64,000 nucleotides of DNA, taken from positions 112,341 through 176,340 of the forward strand of contig JACVZW010000059.1 of assembly GCA_014654775.1 (NCBI GenBank), in the 5' to 3' direction. This DNA comes from Paracoccaceae bacterium. GTDB taxonomy: Bacteria; Pseudomonadota; Alphaproteobacteria; Rhodobacterales; Rhodobacteraceae. How positions within the stretch are numbered: the stretch's first letter is position 1; every line of letters starts with the position of its first letter. The notes under the pieces were generated by a model. That model was not told the DNA's origin, ran no database searches, and saw only the letters and a list, made by a program, of their open reading frames with translations. This document shows, one piece after another, positions 24,118 through 34,406 of this stretch. The position numbers were made by a program, and so were the translations under genes.

Positions 24118-24135
24118 TTCGTGGTTAACCACGAA
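24118..24135. repeat. 18-bp perfect palindrome
   Basis: TTCGTGGTTAACCACGAA reads the same on both strands. It lies in the convergent gap between the M24-like and HAD genes, 25 bp from the TGTGC-repeat element. It could be a protein-binding site; as RNA it would form a stem without a stable loop, so it is a poor terminator. Confidence 0.6.
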
Positions 24136-24160
24136 GATTGCCGAATTCTTGCTGCACAGG

Positions 24161-24196
24161 GCGTGGCCACAGTTTGCTGCACAGAATGCGGCACAA
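24161..24196 (-). repeat. Dispersed TGTGC-repeat element, copy 1 (minus orientation)
   Basis: The reverse complement of these 36 bp is identical to 62849-62884. On the minus strand TGTGC occurs at 12-bp steps, followed by a further TGTGCAGCAA 13 bp later. It lies in the gap between the convergent M24-like and HAD genes. Confidence 0.8.
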
Positions 24197-24248
24197 GCGA
24201 TGACAGCGATTTGGCAGGATTAATGCAGCGTTCGCAAGGGCTTGGCCG

Positions 24249-24875
24249 TCAGATCACGCCCGCTGCCCGCGCCCCCGCCAGTAAGTCCGCCGCCAAATGC
24301 CGCGCGAACCGCCCCTCGGTCGGGGCCACATCCGGCACCTGCACCACCACGCAGCCCGCGCGATGCGCCGCCTCTGCCCCCACGTCACTGTCCTCAAAGA
24401 CAAGGCAGCGCGCCGGGTCCACCCCCAGCCTCTCAGCCGCCAGCAGATAGGGTTCGGGTGCGGGCTTCGGTTGGCGCACGTCATCAAAGGTGACGACGGT
24501 GCGGAAGTGATGCGCGATGCCCGCCAGACCCAGCTTGTGATGCGCCCCCTGCCGCCCTGTCGAGGTGACAAGGCCAAGCGGATGTTCAAGCATTTCAAGC
24601 AGTTCCACCGCCCCCGCCTTCAGGTCCAGCCCGGTGACAAGGCCGCCGTCGAAGGCGCGTCGCCATTCGGCATGGAAGGCTGCAAGGTCGATCCCCGGCA
24701 GCGTATCGCGGATGATCTCGGCCGCCTGCGGCTCGGCCTTGCCGACAAGGCGGTGCATGAAGGCGGCGTCCACCGCGTGACCCATGGCTGCAAAGGCCTG
24801 AATCCCGGTGACCAGCGCCACCCGTTCGGTATCCACCAGCGTGCCGTCCAGATCGAAGAAGACCGCGTCAAACAT
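24249..24875 (-). CDS. HAD-superfamily phosphatase (phosphoglycolate phosphatase/beta-phosphoglucomutase-like)
   Basis: A 208-residue HAD subfamily IA enzyme. Motif I is FFDLDGTLVDTE (catalytic D8 and D10), motif II is LVTSTGRQG, the lysine lies in RQPKPAPEPY, and motif IV is LVFEDSDVG. A helical cap follows motif I. It probably dephosphorylates a small phosphosugar; the substrate cannot be told. The gene ends at the left in a convergent gap with a repeat element, and starts 35 bp after the stop of the nucleotidase on the same strand, so the two may be co-transcribed. Confidence 0.88.
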   Translation of the reverse strand: MFDAVFFDLDGTLVDTERVALVTGIQAFAAMGHAVDAAFMHRLVGKAEPQAAEIIRDTLPGIDLAAFHAEWRRAFDGGLVTGLDLKAGAVELLEMLEHPLGLVTSTGRQGAHHKLGLAGIAHHFRTVVTFDDVRQPKPAPEPYLLAAERLGVDPARCLVFEDSDVGAEAAHRAGCVVVQVPDVAPTEGRFARHLAADLLAGARAAGVI

Positions 24876-24910
24876 GGGAACCTCCAGCCGTTCCCTGCGG
24901 CCTTACCCGA

Positions 24911-26734
24911 TCAGAGCCGCAGACGGAAGCGCGCCATCCCCCGCTCGGCTGGCCCAAGGAATTCCGGCGACAGATGGGCGATATCGGCCAGACAATCCAA
25001 CGCCCCCACCCCCGTCTCCACCACCACCGATGTCCCGCCCATCGGCCGAAAGCGCCAGCCTTCCGCCCCCACGGCCGACACGCTGCCCCCATTTGCAAGG
25101 AAATTCATCACCGTGGCGCGTGTCTCCACGCCATCGTCCAGCAGCACACGATCGGGCTGGCAGGCCGGGAATCCGCCGCTGCCCCCGGCGCGGAAGCTGT
25201 TGGTAACAAGGACAAATCTCTCTTCCGCCGCCACCCTTTTGCCGTTTCGCCACAGGGGACCGATGCGGCGCGATCCACCTTTGGCGGCATCGCCGCTGGG
25301 CAGGAAACGCGGCGGGCAGGTCACATCCACCGTGAAGGACAGCCCGTCGATCAAGGTCAGGTCGAAGCCCGGCACATCCTCGCGGATCAGGCGTTGATGG
25401 GGCAGGCCGGGGCGGACCTGCGCAAAGAGAATGGCCGCCCGCTCCAGCCAGTCGGCCAATTCCGACCCGGTGATGGCCAGCGCGACCACGGTATCGGGAT
25501 GCGGGCAGAGATCGACCAGATGCCGCAGCGACAGCGGCCCAGCAGGGATATCGGTGAATTCCGTCGATCCGCCCCGTCCTCCGGTCCGGAAGGGGGCGGT
25601 GGTGGAAAGGATCGGCACCCCGTCCAGCGGCCCTCCCTTCAGTCGCCGCCGCACATGATCGGCCTGCGCCGCAGCGACGGTGCGCAGCGCCAGACTGGAC
25701 GAGACAAGGTCGAAATAGCTGTGCAGCCGCTGCGTCGTCTGCCCCACCGCCTGCCCCAGCCAGCGCCGCGTTGCCCGATGCGCCCGCGAACAGGCCGCCG
25801 TGACACGCGACTGGTCTTCTGTTTCTTGCCGCGGGCGGGCCGCACCTGCCGTCGGAAAGACGGCGACATCCCGGGTCCGCACCTTCCAGCCGACCCCATC
25901 GCTTGCGAGGGAAAGGTCGATCTTCCCCAGATGCGACCCGTGAAACCCCGGCATGACCGCCGGTCGCCCATGCAGAAGGGCGCCGTTCCGCGCTGATTGG
26001 GCCGGAAAGACCGCATGTTCATGCCCAAGGATGATGGCATCCGCCCCCGACAAACGCGCCAGCGGCTGCGCGGAATGCTCCATCTGCGGCTGCTCTGTCG
26101 CCTCGCCCAACCCAGTATGCGCCAACAGGACGACGACATCCGCGCCCTTGCGGCGCAGGTCCGTGACGGCTTCGGTCGCGGCAGGGATCGGGTCGCTCAC
26201 CCCGATCCGACCGCCGATGCGGGCCGATTCCCAGATAGCGGTCTGCGGCGGGGCGATACCGGTAATCCCGATGCGCAGACGGTGCGGGTGTCCCCGATCA
26301 TCGTGGATTTGGCGCTCGATCAAGATGCCGCTTTGTACGAAGCGCCGCCCGTCAAGGGCATAGAGATTGGCCGACACCATAGGAAAACGCGCCTCGTCCA
26401 GCGCACGCTCCAGCACGTCCAAACCGCGGCTAAATTCGTGATTGCCCAAGGTTGCGGCATCATAGCCCAGCGCATTCATCGCGGCGATCATCGGATGGGG
26501 TTGGCCTGCCCCTTCCCCCGCCGCCCAATCGCCCAAGGCGCTGCCATGCAGGAAATCGCCATTGTCCAAAAGCAGCGTGTTGGGACAGCCCGCCCGCGCC
26601 GTTGCGATCTTTTCGGCAAGGGCTGCAAGGCCCAGCCCGCTCTGCGGTCGATCACGACGATAGTCCCAGCCGAGCGCATGAGCATGCAGATCGGTCGTCG
26701 CAAGCAGTCGCAGGGTGGCATGAACCTCTGACAA
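24911..26734 (-). CDS. 5'-nucleotidase / 2',3'-cyclic phosphodiesterase family protein, no visible signal peptide
   Basis: A 607-residue enzyme of the UshA/CpdB family. The metallophosphoesterase domain (about 1-270) has TTDLHAHAL near 13, NGDFLHGS near 57, GNHEFS near 97 and GHEHAVFP near 236. The C-terminal 5'-nucleotidase domain (about 330-590) contains TTAPFRTGGRGG and FVLVTNSFRAGGSGGFP. Family members are usually periplasmic, but residues 1-20 here are hydrophilic and run straight into the first motif, so no Sec or Tat signal is seen. It either acts in the cytoplasm or starts elsewhere. Confidence 0.85.
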   Translation of the reverse strand: MSEVHATLRLLATTDLHAHALGWDYRRDRPQSGLGLAALAEKIATARAGCPNTLLLDNGDFLHGSALGDWAAGEGAGQPHPMIAAMNALGYDAATLGNHEFSRGLDVLERALDEARFPMVSANLYALDGRRFVQSGILIERQIHDDRGHPHRLRIGITGIAPPQTAIWESARIGGRIGVSDPIPAATEAVTDLRRKGADVVVLLAHTGLGEATEQPQMEHSAQPLARLSGADAIILGHEHAVFPAQSARNGALLHGRPAVMPGFHGSHLGKIDLSLASDGVGWKVRTRDVAVFPTAGAARPRQETEDQSRVTAACSRAHRATRRWLGQAVGQTTQRLHSYFDLVSSSLALRTVAAAQADHVRRRLKGGPLDGVPILSTTAPFRTGGRGGSTEFTDIPAGPLSLRHLVDLCPHPDTVVALAITGSELADWLERAAILFAQVRPGLPHQRLIREDVPGFDLTLIDGLSFTVDVTCPPRFLPSGDAAKGGSRRIGPLWRNGKRVAAEERFVLVTNSFRAGGSGGFPACQPDRVLLDDGVETRATVMNFLANGGSVSAVGAEGWRFRPMGGTSVVVETGVGALDCLADIAHLSPEFLGPAERGMARFRLRL

Positions 26735-26932
26735 CCCATAAACCCAGAAAAATCACCACGAACAAGAAAGCGGACAGGTTGTGTGTCAACTTCTGCTTAC
26801 AACCATGATGCGTTTGCGTGGCAAGTCAAGGAGAACGGCACGAATCGCCCTATAACGGCCATGAAATGTGGTGATTTGCCTTGTCGGGGCCGCCATGGCA
26901 TTCAGGCGCGCATCAGGATCGAAAGGCAGGCC

Positions 26933-27886
26933 ATGCGGAATGCAGAGACGGTGACATTCGGCGGATCGGCGCTGGATCGGGCCGCGCATCTGCGCGGAGA
27001 GACCGCGCAACTGGCCGCCTTGCAACAGTCCGGAACCGTGCTTCCTGTTTGGCGCGGTAAGCCGCTGCTACAGGCAGGCGAGCGCCTTGGCTGGGTGCGG
27101 ATAGGCAGTCCTGTTCTTGCGCATGCGGGCGAGACGGTTTTCCTCGGACTGGATGACGGTGAAGCCCGCTTTGCCGCCGATATCTCGGGCTGGTCGCCCG
27201 AAGCCGGGGCCGAGGCGGTTGAACAGGGCTTCTTCGATCCCTCCGCGCAGCACCATCCGGCCCTGCCTGAGGATCACAGCTTTCTGGAACTGCGCGGTGT
27301 GATGACCGCGCTTTCCCCGCGCGATGCCGAACTGGCGGCAACGGCCAAAGCGGTTCTGCACTGGCATCGATCGCATGGCTTTTGCGCAACCTGTGGCGCG
27401 GCATCGGAATCCGCCATGGCAGGCTGGCAGCGCAGTTGCCCGGCCTGCGGTGCCCATCACTTCCCGCGCACCGACCCGGTTGTCATCATGCTGATCACGC
27501 GCGGCAACCGCGTGTTGGTGGGCCGCAACGCCAACTGGCCCGAGGGGATGTTTTCCCTGCTCGCCGGTTTCATCGAACCCGGCGAGACGTTGGAGGCCGC
27601 CGTCCGGCGCGAGGTGCTGGAGGAGGCGGGAGTCACCGTCGGAGCCGTGCGCTATCTTGCAAGCCAACCCTGGCCCTTTCCCGCAAGCCTTATGTTCGGC
27701 TGCGCTGGTGAGGCCCTGTCCGAGGAGATCCGCATCGACCCGGCAGAGCTGGAAGATGCCTGCTGGATCACCCGGGAAGAGATGGTGCTGGCCGTGGCAG
27801 GGCGGCATCCGCGCATCAAGCCCGCCCGACGTGGGGCCATCGCGCATTTCCTGATTGCGAACTGGCTGGCAGACAGGCTTGATTGA
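26933..27886 (+). CDS. nudC: NAD(+) diphosphatase / NADH pyrophosphatase
   Basis: A 317-residue Nudix enzyme with NudC architecture: an N-terminal domain, a four-cysteine zinc ribbon (CATCG and CPACG, about 147-165), then the Nudix box GFIEPGETLEAAVRREVLEE (about 207-226) and the NudC hallmark SQPWPFPASLM (about 244-254). It hydrolyses NAD(H) to NMN(H) and AMP and can remove NAD caps from RNA. The ATG at 26933 has AAAGGCAGG before it; the open frame further upstream lacks a ribosome site. The SRPBCC gene follows 83 bp later. Confidence 0.9.
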   Translation: MRNAETVTFGGSALDRAAHLRGETAQLAALQQSGTVLPVWRGKPLLQAGERLGWVRIGSPVLAHAGETVFLGLDDGEARFAADISGWSPEAGAEAVEQGFFDPSAQHHPALPEDHSFLELRGVMTALSPRDAELAATAKAVLHWHRSHGFCATCGAASESAMAGWQRSCPACGAHHFPRTDPVVIMLITRGNRVLVGRNANWPEGMFSLLAGFIEPGETLEAAVRREVLEEAGVTVGAVRYLASQPWPFPASLMFGCAGEALSEEIRIDPAELEDACWITREEMVLAVAGRHPRIKPARRGAIAHFLIANWLADRLD

Positions 27887-27969
27887 ACAGGGCAGAACGG
27901 GCATCGACGGTTCTCGTCGGGAACCGGCAAGAGACAGTACAAGGTTGGATAAGGCAGGTTAGGACAGGC

Positions 27970-28443
27970 ATGAAGATCAGCGGTCGAACGGATATCGGGG
28001 CACCCATCGCTTTCGTCTACGCAGCCTTCACCGATTTCGAAGGATGGGAACGCTCGGCCATGCGTCGCGGGGCAGAGGTGAACCGCACCGACAAGTTGCG
28101 CGCGACTGGCCCGGGGATGACATGGCAGGCCCGGTTCGCCTGGCGCGGCAAGGAACGCCAACTGCAGCTGCGCCTCAAGCGTGTGGACCCGGGGCAGGGG
28201 CTGACGCTGGATTTCGACGGCCCGTCGGTCGAAGGAACGCTGAATATCGAGCTGGTGCAGCTTGCCGCGCGGCGGACGCGGGTCATGATGCAGGTTGACC
28301 TCAAGCCGCGCACCTTGGCCGCCCGGCTGTTCATCCAGTCGATGCGGCTGGCGCGCAAGCGGGTGCAGCGGCGCTTTGAAGGGCGGCTGGCCGAGATTGC
28401 CCGCGACATGGAACAGCGCTTCGCTGGTCAGCCGACGCTCTGA
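27970..28443 (+). CDS. SRPBCC-family (START-like) protein
   Basis: A 157-residue protein of the polyketide cyclase/START-like fold. It opens with KISGRTDIGAPIAFVYAAFTD, given here as the segments KISGRTDIGA and PIAFVYAAFTD, followed by a phenylalanine-tryptophan patch and the strand MTWQARFAWRGK. Such proteins bind hydrophobic ligands; no catalytic residues are obvious. The ATG at 27970 is preceded by AGGACAGG. It converges on pheA with a 23-bp gap. Confidence 0.8.
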   Translation: MKISGRTDIGAPIAFVYAAFTDFEGWERSAMRRGAEVNRTDKLRATGPGMTWQARFAWRGKERQLQLRLKRVDPGQGLTLDFDGPSVEGTLNIELVQLAARRTRVMMQVDLKPRTLAARLFIQSMRLARKRVQRRFEGRLAEIARDMEQRFAGQPTL

Positions 28444-28466
28444 CACCGCCGTGTCGCCGGCGCGGA

Positions 28467-29300
28467 TCACCCGCGCTGGCGGTCGGCCGGGTAGACGCCG
28501 AGGATGTTGAAGGCGGATGTGAAGTAGCGCAGCTCGTCGAAGGCGAGGCGGACATTGTCATCCTCGGGATGGCCTTCGATATCGGCGTAGAACTCCGTCG
28601 CGGTAAAGCTGCCACCGACCATGTAGCTTTCCAGCTTGGTCATGTTCACGCCATTGGTGGCAAAGCCCCCCAGCGCCTTGTACAGCGCGGCGGGGATGTT
28701 GCGGACGCGGAAGGTGAAGGTCGTCATCATCTTGCCGTCGCCGCGGCGTGAACTGTCCGGCATCCGCGACATGACAAGGAAGCGGGTGGTGTTGTTGGCC
28801 TGATCCTCGATGTGCCGCGCGACGACATCCAGCCCGTAGATCTCGGCGGCCAGTTCGCTGGCCAGCGCGGCGCGGGTCGGATCGCCCGTTTCGGCCACTT
28901 CGCGCGCCGCGCGGGCGTTGTCGCTGCTTACCTTGCCCTTGATGCCGTGGGTCTTCAGGAAGCCCGCACATTGCGGCAGGATCACCACATGGCCATGCGC
29001 CTCAGCGATCTGGTCCAGCGTGGCACCCTTCACTCCCAAAAGGTTCACGTGAACGCGGACGAAGGCCTCGTCCACGATATGCAGCCCGGCGCGCGGCAGC
29101 AGGCTGTGCACATCCGCCACCCGCCCATAGGTGGAATTTTCGACGGCCAACATTCCCAGATCGACCGCGCCCGAGCGGGTGAGTTCCACCACATCTTCGA
29201 AGGTTTGGCAGGGTACGACCTCCATTCCCGGGCGCGCTTGGGTGCACGCTTGGTGGGAATAGGCCCCCGGTTCCCCCTGGAAAGCGATGCGTCCTGTCAT
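28467..29300 (-). CDS. pheA: Prephenate dehydratase
   Basis: A 277-residue monofunctional prephenate dehydratase making phenylpyruvate for phenylalanine synthesis. The catalytic domain (about 4-180) starts IAFQGEPGAYSHQA and contains the NNTTRFLVMSR motif near 168-178. The C-terminal ACT domain (about 192-270) has LESYMVGGSFTATEFYADIEG, given here as LESYMVGG and FTATEFYADIEG, and would bind phenylalanine for feedback inhibition. No chorismate mutase domain is present. It is divergent from the cytochrome gene. Confidence 0.92.
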   Translation of the reverse strand: MTGRIAFQGEPGAYSHQACTQARPGMEVVPCQTFEDVVELTRSGAVDLGMLAVENSTYGRVADVHSLLPRAGLHIVDEAFVRVHVNLLGVKGATLDQIAEAHGHVVILPQCAGFLKTHGIKGKVSSDNARAAREVAETGDPTRAALASELAAEIYGLDVVARHIEDQANNTTRFLVMSRMPDSSRRGDGKMMTTFTFRVRNIPAALYKALGGFATNGVNMTKLESYMVGGSFTATEFYADIEGHPEDDNVRLAFDELRYFTSAFNILGVYPADRQRG

Positions 29301-29426
29301 GACTTACGGCCCTTGCCTTCGAAAACCCCGTAAAGAGGGGCGATTGGTCGCGCTACTACACCTTGAAACTGGAGGGGGGAAGCGGATACATAGCCGCGCA
29401 AACGGAGTGCCAAGGGAACGCGCGAC

Positions 29427-29951
29427 ATGTTCGATACGATGACCATAACCAAGGCGACCGGCGCGGTCTGCGGGTCGCTGTTGGTCTATCTCTTTGCTGC
29501 TTGGGGAGCGGACTCGCTCTACCATGTCGGCCATTCCGGCCACGGGGATGAAGAGATCGCACAGGCCTACACGATCGATACCGGCGCGGAAGAGGCTGCG
29601 GAAGGTGATGCGGAAGCCGCTCCCGACTTCGCGACGGTCTTCGCGGCTGCGGATGCGGCGGCTGGCGAGAAGGTTTTCGCCAAGTGCAAGTCCTGCCACA
29701 AGCTGGACGGTGCCGACGGCGTCGGCCCGCACCTGAACGGCATTGTGGGCAAGAACAAGGGCACCTCGGCGGGCTATGCCTATTCGGACGCGCTGGCGGC
29801 TCTGACCGCAGAAGTCTGGTCGCCCGAGAACCTCGACGGCTTCCTCGAAAACCCCAAGGGCTATATGCCGGGAACGAAAATGGCCTTTGCCGGCCTGCCC
29901 AAGATCGAAGAGCGTGCGAACCTGATCGCCTATCTGGCAACCGTCCAGTAA
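29427..29951 (+). CDS. cycY: Membrane-anchored cytochrome c (cytochrome cy / c552 type)
   Basis: A 174-residue protein with an uncleaved N-terminal membrane anchor (about 11-27), a flexible acidic linker (about 40-70, rich in Glu and Ala) and a class I cytochrome c domain. Heme attachment is CKSCH at 87-91; the axial methionine is probably M152 in GTKMAF. In Rhodobacter, cytochrome cy carries electrons from the bc1 complex to the cbb3 oxidase, which this window also encodes. It is a single gene followed by a good terminator. Confidence 0.9.
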   Translation: MFDTMTITKATGAVCGSLLVYLFAAWGADSLYHVGHSGHGDEEIAQAYTIDTGAEEAAEGDAEAAPDFATVFAAADAAAGEKVFAKCKSCHKLDGADGVGPHLNGIVGKNKGTSAGYAYSDALAALTAEVWSPENLDGFLENPKGYMPGTKMAFAGLPKIEERANLIAYLATVQ

Positions 29952-29974
29952 GCGGCATTCCAGTGCCACGTTTC

Positions 29975-30009
29975 CGGGCCGTGTCCGTCTTGGGCGCGGC
30001 CCGTTTCGT
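29975..30009 (+). terminator. Terminator after cytochrome cy
   Basis: CGGGCCG at 29975-29981 pairs with CGGCCCG at 29997-30003 around a 15-base loop, and TTTCGTT follows. It lies 23 bp beyond the cytochrome stop and about 190 bp before the yej operon. Confidence 0.65.
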
Positions 30010-30191
30010 TGAATGTCGGGCATGGAGATGCCCGCTTGCATCGCGAAACGGCCCTGATGGCCGAAAAGATGGCCCTCGGCCCGAAGACCCGCCACTTTCA
30101 CGCAAACGCAACTTGTGACTTCCGGCAAAGGCGGTCTAGCTTTCCGTCAAGAAGACGGGCGCGACAGCCGTCCTTGGCAGGGGAGTTCGGG

Positions 30192-32123
30192 ATGATCAGA
30201 CGCGGTGGCGGTGCGGTTCAGGCAAAGGTGGAAACGCGGGCGGCGCAGGGTGCCGGACGGGTTCACTGGATCGGCGTGGGTTTTCTTGCGCTTGCGCTGG
30301 CCGCGTGGGGCGTGTCGGCCAAGGCTCAGGATGATGTGATCGTCAGCCATGCGATCACTACCTTCGGCGATCCGCCCAAGTATCCCGCCGACTTCGCGCA
30401 TCTGGATTACGTTAACCCCGATGCCCCTAAGGGCGGAGAGATCTCGCAATGGGCCTTTGGCGGGTTCGACAGCCTGAATCCCTATTCCGTGCAGGGCCGC
30501 TCTGCCGCGCTGGCCTCTGCCCCTTATGAATCGATCCTCACCGGAACGGCGGATGAGATCGGCACCTCCTATTGCCTGCTCTGCACGACGATGGAGTATC
30601 CCGCCGACCGGTCATGGGTGATCTTCAACCTTCGGCCCGAAGTGACCTTCGCCGACGGAACGCCGATGACGGCGGATGACGTGCTGTTTTCCTATCAGAC
30701 CTTCCTTGCCAAGGGTCTGACCGATTTCCGCACCGTTCTTGCCGAGCAGGTGGAGAAGGCCGAAGTTCTTGGTCCCCATCAGGTGAAGTTCACCTTCAAG
30801 CCAGATGTGCCGACTCGCGATCTGCCGTCCGAAGTCGGCGGTCTGCCGATCCTGTCCAAGGCGCATTACGAGGCGAACGGGCTTGACCTTGAGAAATCCA
30901 GCCTGACCCCGTTCCTCGGCACCGGGCAATACGTGCTGGATGCGGTGGAAGTGGGCAAATCGATCAGCTGGAAGCGCAATCCTGATTATTGGGGGGCGGA
31001 CCTGCCGATCAATCGTGGGCGGGGCAATTTCGACCTTATCCGCTATGAGTATTACGCCGATTACGATGCGGCCTTCGAAGGGTTCAAGGGCGGCGACTAC
31101 ACGTTCCGAAACGAAGCCTCATCCATCACCTGGGCCACGCGCTACGACTTCCCCGCCCTGACGAATGGCTGGGTCAAGAAGGAAGAGGTGCCTTCGGGCG
31201 CTAAGGCGAGTGGTCAGGCCTTTATCTTCAATCTGCGGCGCGAAAAGTTCCAAGACCCCCGTGTGCGCGAGGCGCTGGGTCTGATGTTCAACTTCGAATG
31301 GTCGAACGCCACGCTCTTTTATGGGCTGTACAACCGCATTGATTCCGTCTGGGAAAACTCTTGGCTGGAACCGGAGGGCCCGCCCTCGCCGGAAGAAGCG
31401 GCACTGCTGCAGCCGTTGGTGGATGAGGGGCTGCTGCCTGCCAGCATCCTGACCGATCCGCCGGTGCCCGCGCCCACCAGCGGTGACCGGCAGCTGGATC
31501 GCGCCAACCTGCGCGCCGCTTCGGCCCTGTTGGATGACGCGGGCTGGGCCGTGGGCGAGGATGGCCTGCGCCGGAATGCGGCGGGCGAGGTGCTGCGGGT
31601 GGAGTTCCTGAACGACTCCCCCTCCTTTGACAGGGTCATCATCCCTTATGTCGAGAACCTGAAATCGCTGGGCGTGGATGCTGTGCTGACCGGCATCGAC
31701 AACGCGCAGATGGAGGCGCGGACCCGTCCGCCGGAATATGACTTCGACATCGTGGTTGGGAACGCCCGGTCCGGCTATATCTCCGGGTCCGAGTTGAAGC
31801 AGTTCTATGGGTCTGCCACGGCGGATGTGTCCGCTTTTAACCAAATGGGCCTGAAATCGCCCGCTGTGGACCGGATGATCGATGTCGTGATGGCGGCGCA
31901 GTCGATGGACGATCTGACCGTGGCAACCAAGGCAATGGACCGCGTGCTGCGGGCCGAACGCTTCTGGGTGCCGCAGTGGTACAAGGCGACGCATTGGGTG
32001 TCCTACATCGACATGTATGACCGCCCCGCCAATCTGCCCCCCTATGCTCTGGGCGAGCTTGATTTCTGGTGGTTCAACGCCGAAAAGGCCGAAGCCCTGC
32101 GGGCCGCGGGCGCAATCAGATAA
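30192..32123 (+). CDS. yejA: Peptide ABC transporter substrate-binding protein (YejA family)
   Basis: A 643-residue family 5 extracellular binding protein. An N-terminal hydrophobic segment (about 27-45) ends near SAKAQ and serves as the signal peptide. The next region, [20 protein letters not shown], is typical of the YejA/microcin C group, as is the later segment [18 protein letters not shown]. It probably binds oligopeptides or peptide antibiotics. The ATG at 30192 follows GGGAG; the preceding open frame lacks support. The permease and ATPase genes follow directly, matching the yejABEF order. Confidence 0.88.
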   Translation: MIRRGGGAVQAKVETRAAQGAGRVHWIGVGFLALALAAWGVSAKAQDDVIVSHAITTFGDPPKYPADFAHLDYVNPDAPKGGEISQWAFGGFDSLNPYSVQGRSAALASAPYESILTGTADEIGTSYCLLCTTMEYPADRSWVIFNLRPEVTFADGTPMTADDVLFSYQTFLAKGLTDFRTVLAEQVEKAEVLGPHQVKFTFKPDVPTRDLPSEVGGLPILSKAHYEANGLDLEKSSLTPFLGTGQYVLDAVEVGKSISWKRNPDYWGADLPINRGRGNFDLIRYEYYADYDAAFEGFKGGDYTFRNEASSITWATRYDFPALTNGWVKKEEVPSGAKASGQAFIFNLRREKFQDPRVREALGLMFNFEWSNATLFYGLYNRIDSVWENSWLEPEGPPSPEEAALLQPLVDEGLLPASILTDPPVPAPTSGDRQLDRANLRAASALLDDAGWAVGEDGLRRNAAGEVLRVEFLNDSPSFDRVIIPYVENLKSLGVDAVLTGIDNAQMEARTRPPEYDFDIVVGNARSGYISGSELKQFYGSATADVSAFNQMGLKSPAVDRMIDVVMAAQSMDDLTVATKAMDRVLRAERFWVPQWYKATHWVSYIDMYDRPANLPPYALGELDFWWFNAEKAEALRAAGAIR

Positions 32124-32142
32124 CCGGAAGGCACAGCTCCGA

Positions 32143-33294
32143 ATGGGCGCCTATATCCTGCGGCGGCTTTTGCTGATCATCCCGACGCTGGTCGGGATCA
32201 TGGTCATCAACTTCGCGCTCACGCAATTCGTGCCGGGCGGCCCCATCGAACAGGTGGCGGCGCGGCTGGAAGGCGACGGCGACGCGATGGAAGTCGTGTC
32301 GGGTGGCGGCGATGCCGGGGTTGAAACGCAGGGTCAGGATGACGGCTACATCGGCGCGCGCGGCCTGCCGCCCGAGTTTCTGGCGCAGTTGGAGGTGCAG
32401 TTCGGCTTTGCCCGCATCGTCTGCGCGGAAGGGTTCACTGGCGAGCCGTCGGTCACCGCGCCGGAATGCCAAAAGGAGATGATCCCCGCGACAGAGCGGT
32501 TCTTCATCATGATGTGGAACTACATCCGCTTCGACTTCGGCGAAAGCTACTTCCGGTCGATCGAGGTGGTCGATCTGGTGATCGAAAAGATGCCGGTGTC
32601 CATCACGCTGGGCCTGTGGTCCACGCTGATCGCCTATCTGATCTCTATCCCGCTGGGCATCCGCAAGGCGGTGCGGGACGGCACGCCCTTTGACACATGG
32701 ACCAGCGGGGCGATCATCGTGGGCTACGCGATCCCGGGGTTCCTGTTCGCCATCCTGTTGCTGGTGCTGTTCGCGGGCGGGTCTTACTGGAAGATCTTCC
32801 CGCTGCGGGGCCTGACCTCCGACAACTGGGAAGAGTTGTCGCTGCTCGGCAAGGCGGGCGACTACCTGTGGCACATCGCGCTGCCGGTGATCGCGTCCAC
32901 CATTTCCAGCTTTGCCACGCTGACCCTGCTGACCAAGAACAGCTTTCTGGACGAGATCAAGAAGCAATACGTGATGACGGCGCGGGCCAAAGGCCTGACG
33001 GAATCGCGTGTCCTTTACGGCCATGTATTCCGCAACGCGATGCTGATTGTGATTGCTGGCTTTCCGGCGCTGTTCGTCGGGGTGTTCTTCGGCGGTAGCC
33101 TGATCATCGAAACGATCTTCTCGCTCGACGGCCTCGGCCAGCTTGGCTTCCGCGCGGCGGTGGAACGGGATTATCCCGTGATCTTCGGCACGCTGTTCTT
33201 CTTTGGCCTGATCGGGCTGGTGATGGGGATCATCTCGGACCTTATGTATGTCTGGATCGATCCGCGCATCGATTTCGGCACGCGGAGGACATGA
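32143..33294 (+). CDS. yejB: Peptide ABC transporter permease YejB
   Basis: A 383-residue permease of the DppB/YejB type: the first membrane segment [19 protein letters not shown], given as [10 protein letters not shown] and PTLVGIMVI, then a large periplasmic loop (about 30-140) and five further segments. The EAA-like loop [20 protein letters not shown] (about 285-304) contacts the ATPase. The long loop with two cysteines (CAEGF and PECQK) is typical of YejB. The start codon is 19 bp after yejA; it overlaps yejE by 4 bp. Confidence 0.9.
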   Translation: MGAYILRRLLLIIPTLVGIMVINFALTQFVPGGPIEQVAARLEGDGDAMEVVSGGGDAGVETQGQDDGYIGARGLPPEFLAQLEVQFGFARIVCAEGFTGEPSVTAPECQKEMIPATERFFIMMWNYIRFDFGESYFRSIEVVDLVIEKMPVSITLGLWSTLIAYLISIPLGIRKAVRDGTPFDTWTSGAIIVGYAIPGFLFAILLLVLFAGGSYWKIFPLRGLTSDNWEELSLLGKAGDYLWHIALPVIASTISSFATLTLLTKNSFLDEIKKQYVMTARAKGLTESRVLYGHVFRNAMLIVIAGFPALFVGVFFGGSLIIETIFSLDGLGQLGFRAAVERDYPVIFGTLFFFGLIGLVMGIISDLMYVWIDPRIDFGTRRT

Positions 33295-34406
33295 TGGCGC
33301 TGTCCCCGCTGAACCAGCGCCGCTGGCGCAACTTCACGGCCAACCGGCGGGCCTATTGGTCCCTGTGGATATTCCTTGTTCTCTACGGCATCTCGCTTTT
33401 CGCCGAACTGATCGCGAATGATCGCCCCCTGCTGGTGAGCTATCGGGGCGAATTGCATACGCCCTTCATGACCTTTTATCCCGAAACCGCCTTCGGCGGC
33501 GATTTCCGGACCGAGGCGAAATACACGGATGTCGAGGTGCAATGCCTGATCAAGTCGGGCGGTAGCCTTGATTGCTGGGATGATCCGGAAGGCGTGATTG
33601 CGCAGGTGGCGGATGGCACGCGTGCGACTGTGGACGCAGAGTTTGTGGAAGGCTGGATCATCTGGCCGATCATCCCCTACAGCTATAACACGATCAACGA
33701 TTTGGACGGTCCGGCCCCTTCGGCCCCGGATGAAAACCACTGGCTGGGCACGGATGACACGGCGCGCGACGTGCTGGCGCGTGTGATCTATGGTTTCCGC
33801 CTGTCCGTGAGTTTCGCGCTGATCGTGACGCTGATCACATCCGTTGTCGGGGTCGCTGCGGGGGCCGTGCAGGGGTATTTCGGCGGGCTGACCGACCTGA
33901 TCTTTCAGCGGGTGATCGAGATTTGGGGGGCGACGCCCAGTCTTTACATCATCATCATCGTGGCCGCGATCTTCACCATGGATTTCTGGCTGCTGGTGGG
34001 GCTGATGGTTCTGTTCGGCTGGACGGCGCTGGTGGGCGTGGTCAGGGCCGAATTCCTGCGGGCAAGGAACTTCGAATATGTCCGCGCCGCGCGGGCGCTG
34101 GGCGTGTCGGACCCTGTGATCATGTTCCGCCACGTCCTGCCCAACGCCATGGTCGCCACGCTGACCATGCTGCCCTTCATCATCACCGGCACCATCGGCA
34201 GCCTTGCGACGCTGGATTTCCTCGGCTTCGGCCTGCCGGAAAGTGCGCCCAGCCTTGGCGAGTTGACCCAGCAGGCGAAGCAGAACCTGCAGGCGCCATG
34301 GCTGGGCTTCACGGCCTTCTTCACCTTCGCCATCATGCTCAGCCTGCTTGTCTTCGTCTTCGAAGGCGTGCGTGATGCGTTCGACCCCAGAAAGACCTTC
34401 AGATGA
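33291..34406 (+). CDS. yejE: Peptide ABC transporter permease YejE
   Basis: A 371-residue permease of the DppC/YejE type, partner of YejB. One N-terminal membrane segment (about 20-40) is followed by a periplasmic stretch (about 45-145) and five more segments. The EAA loop is [20 protein letters not shown] near 260-279. ATGA overlaps join it to yejB upstream and yejF downstream, so all four genes form one unit. Confidence 0.9.
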   Translation: MMALSPLNQRRWRNFTANRRAYWSLWIFLVLYGISLFAELIANDRPLLVSYRGELHTPFMTFYPETAFGGDFRTEAKYTDVEVQCLIKSGGSLDCWDDPEGVIAQVADGTRATVDAEFVEGWIIWPIIPYSYNTINDLDGPAPSAPDENHWLGTDDTARDVLARVIYGFRLSVSFALIVTLITSVVGVAAGAVQGYFGGLTDLIFQRVIEIWGATPSLYIIIIVAAIFTMDFWLLVGLMVLFGWTALVGVVRAEFLRARNFEYVRAARALGVSDPVIMFRHVLPNAMVATLTMLPFIITGTIGSLATLDFLGFGLPESAPSLGELTQQAKQNLQAPWLGFTAFFTFAIMLSLLVFVFEGVRDAFDPRKTFR

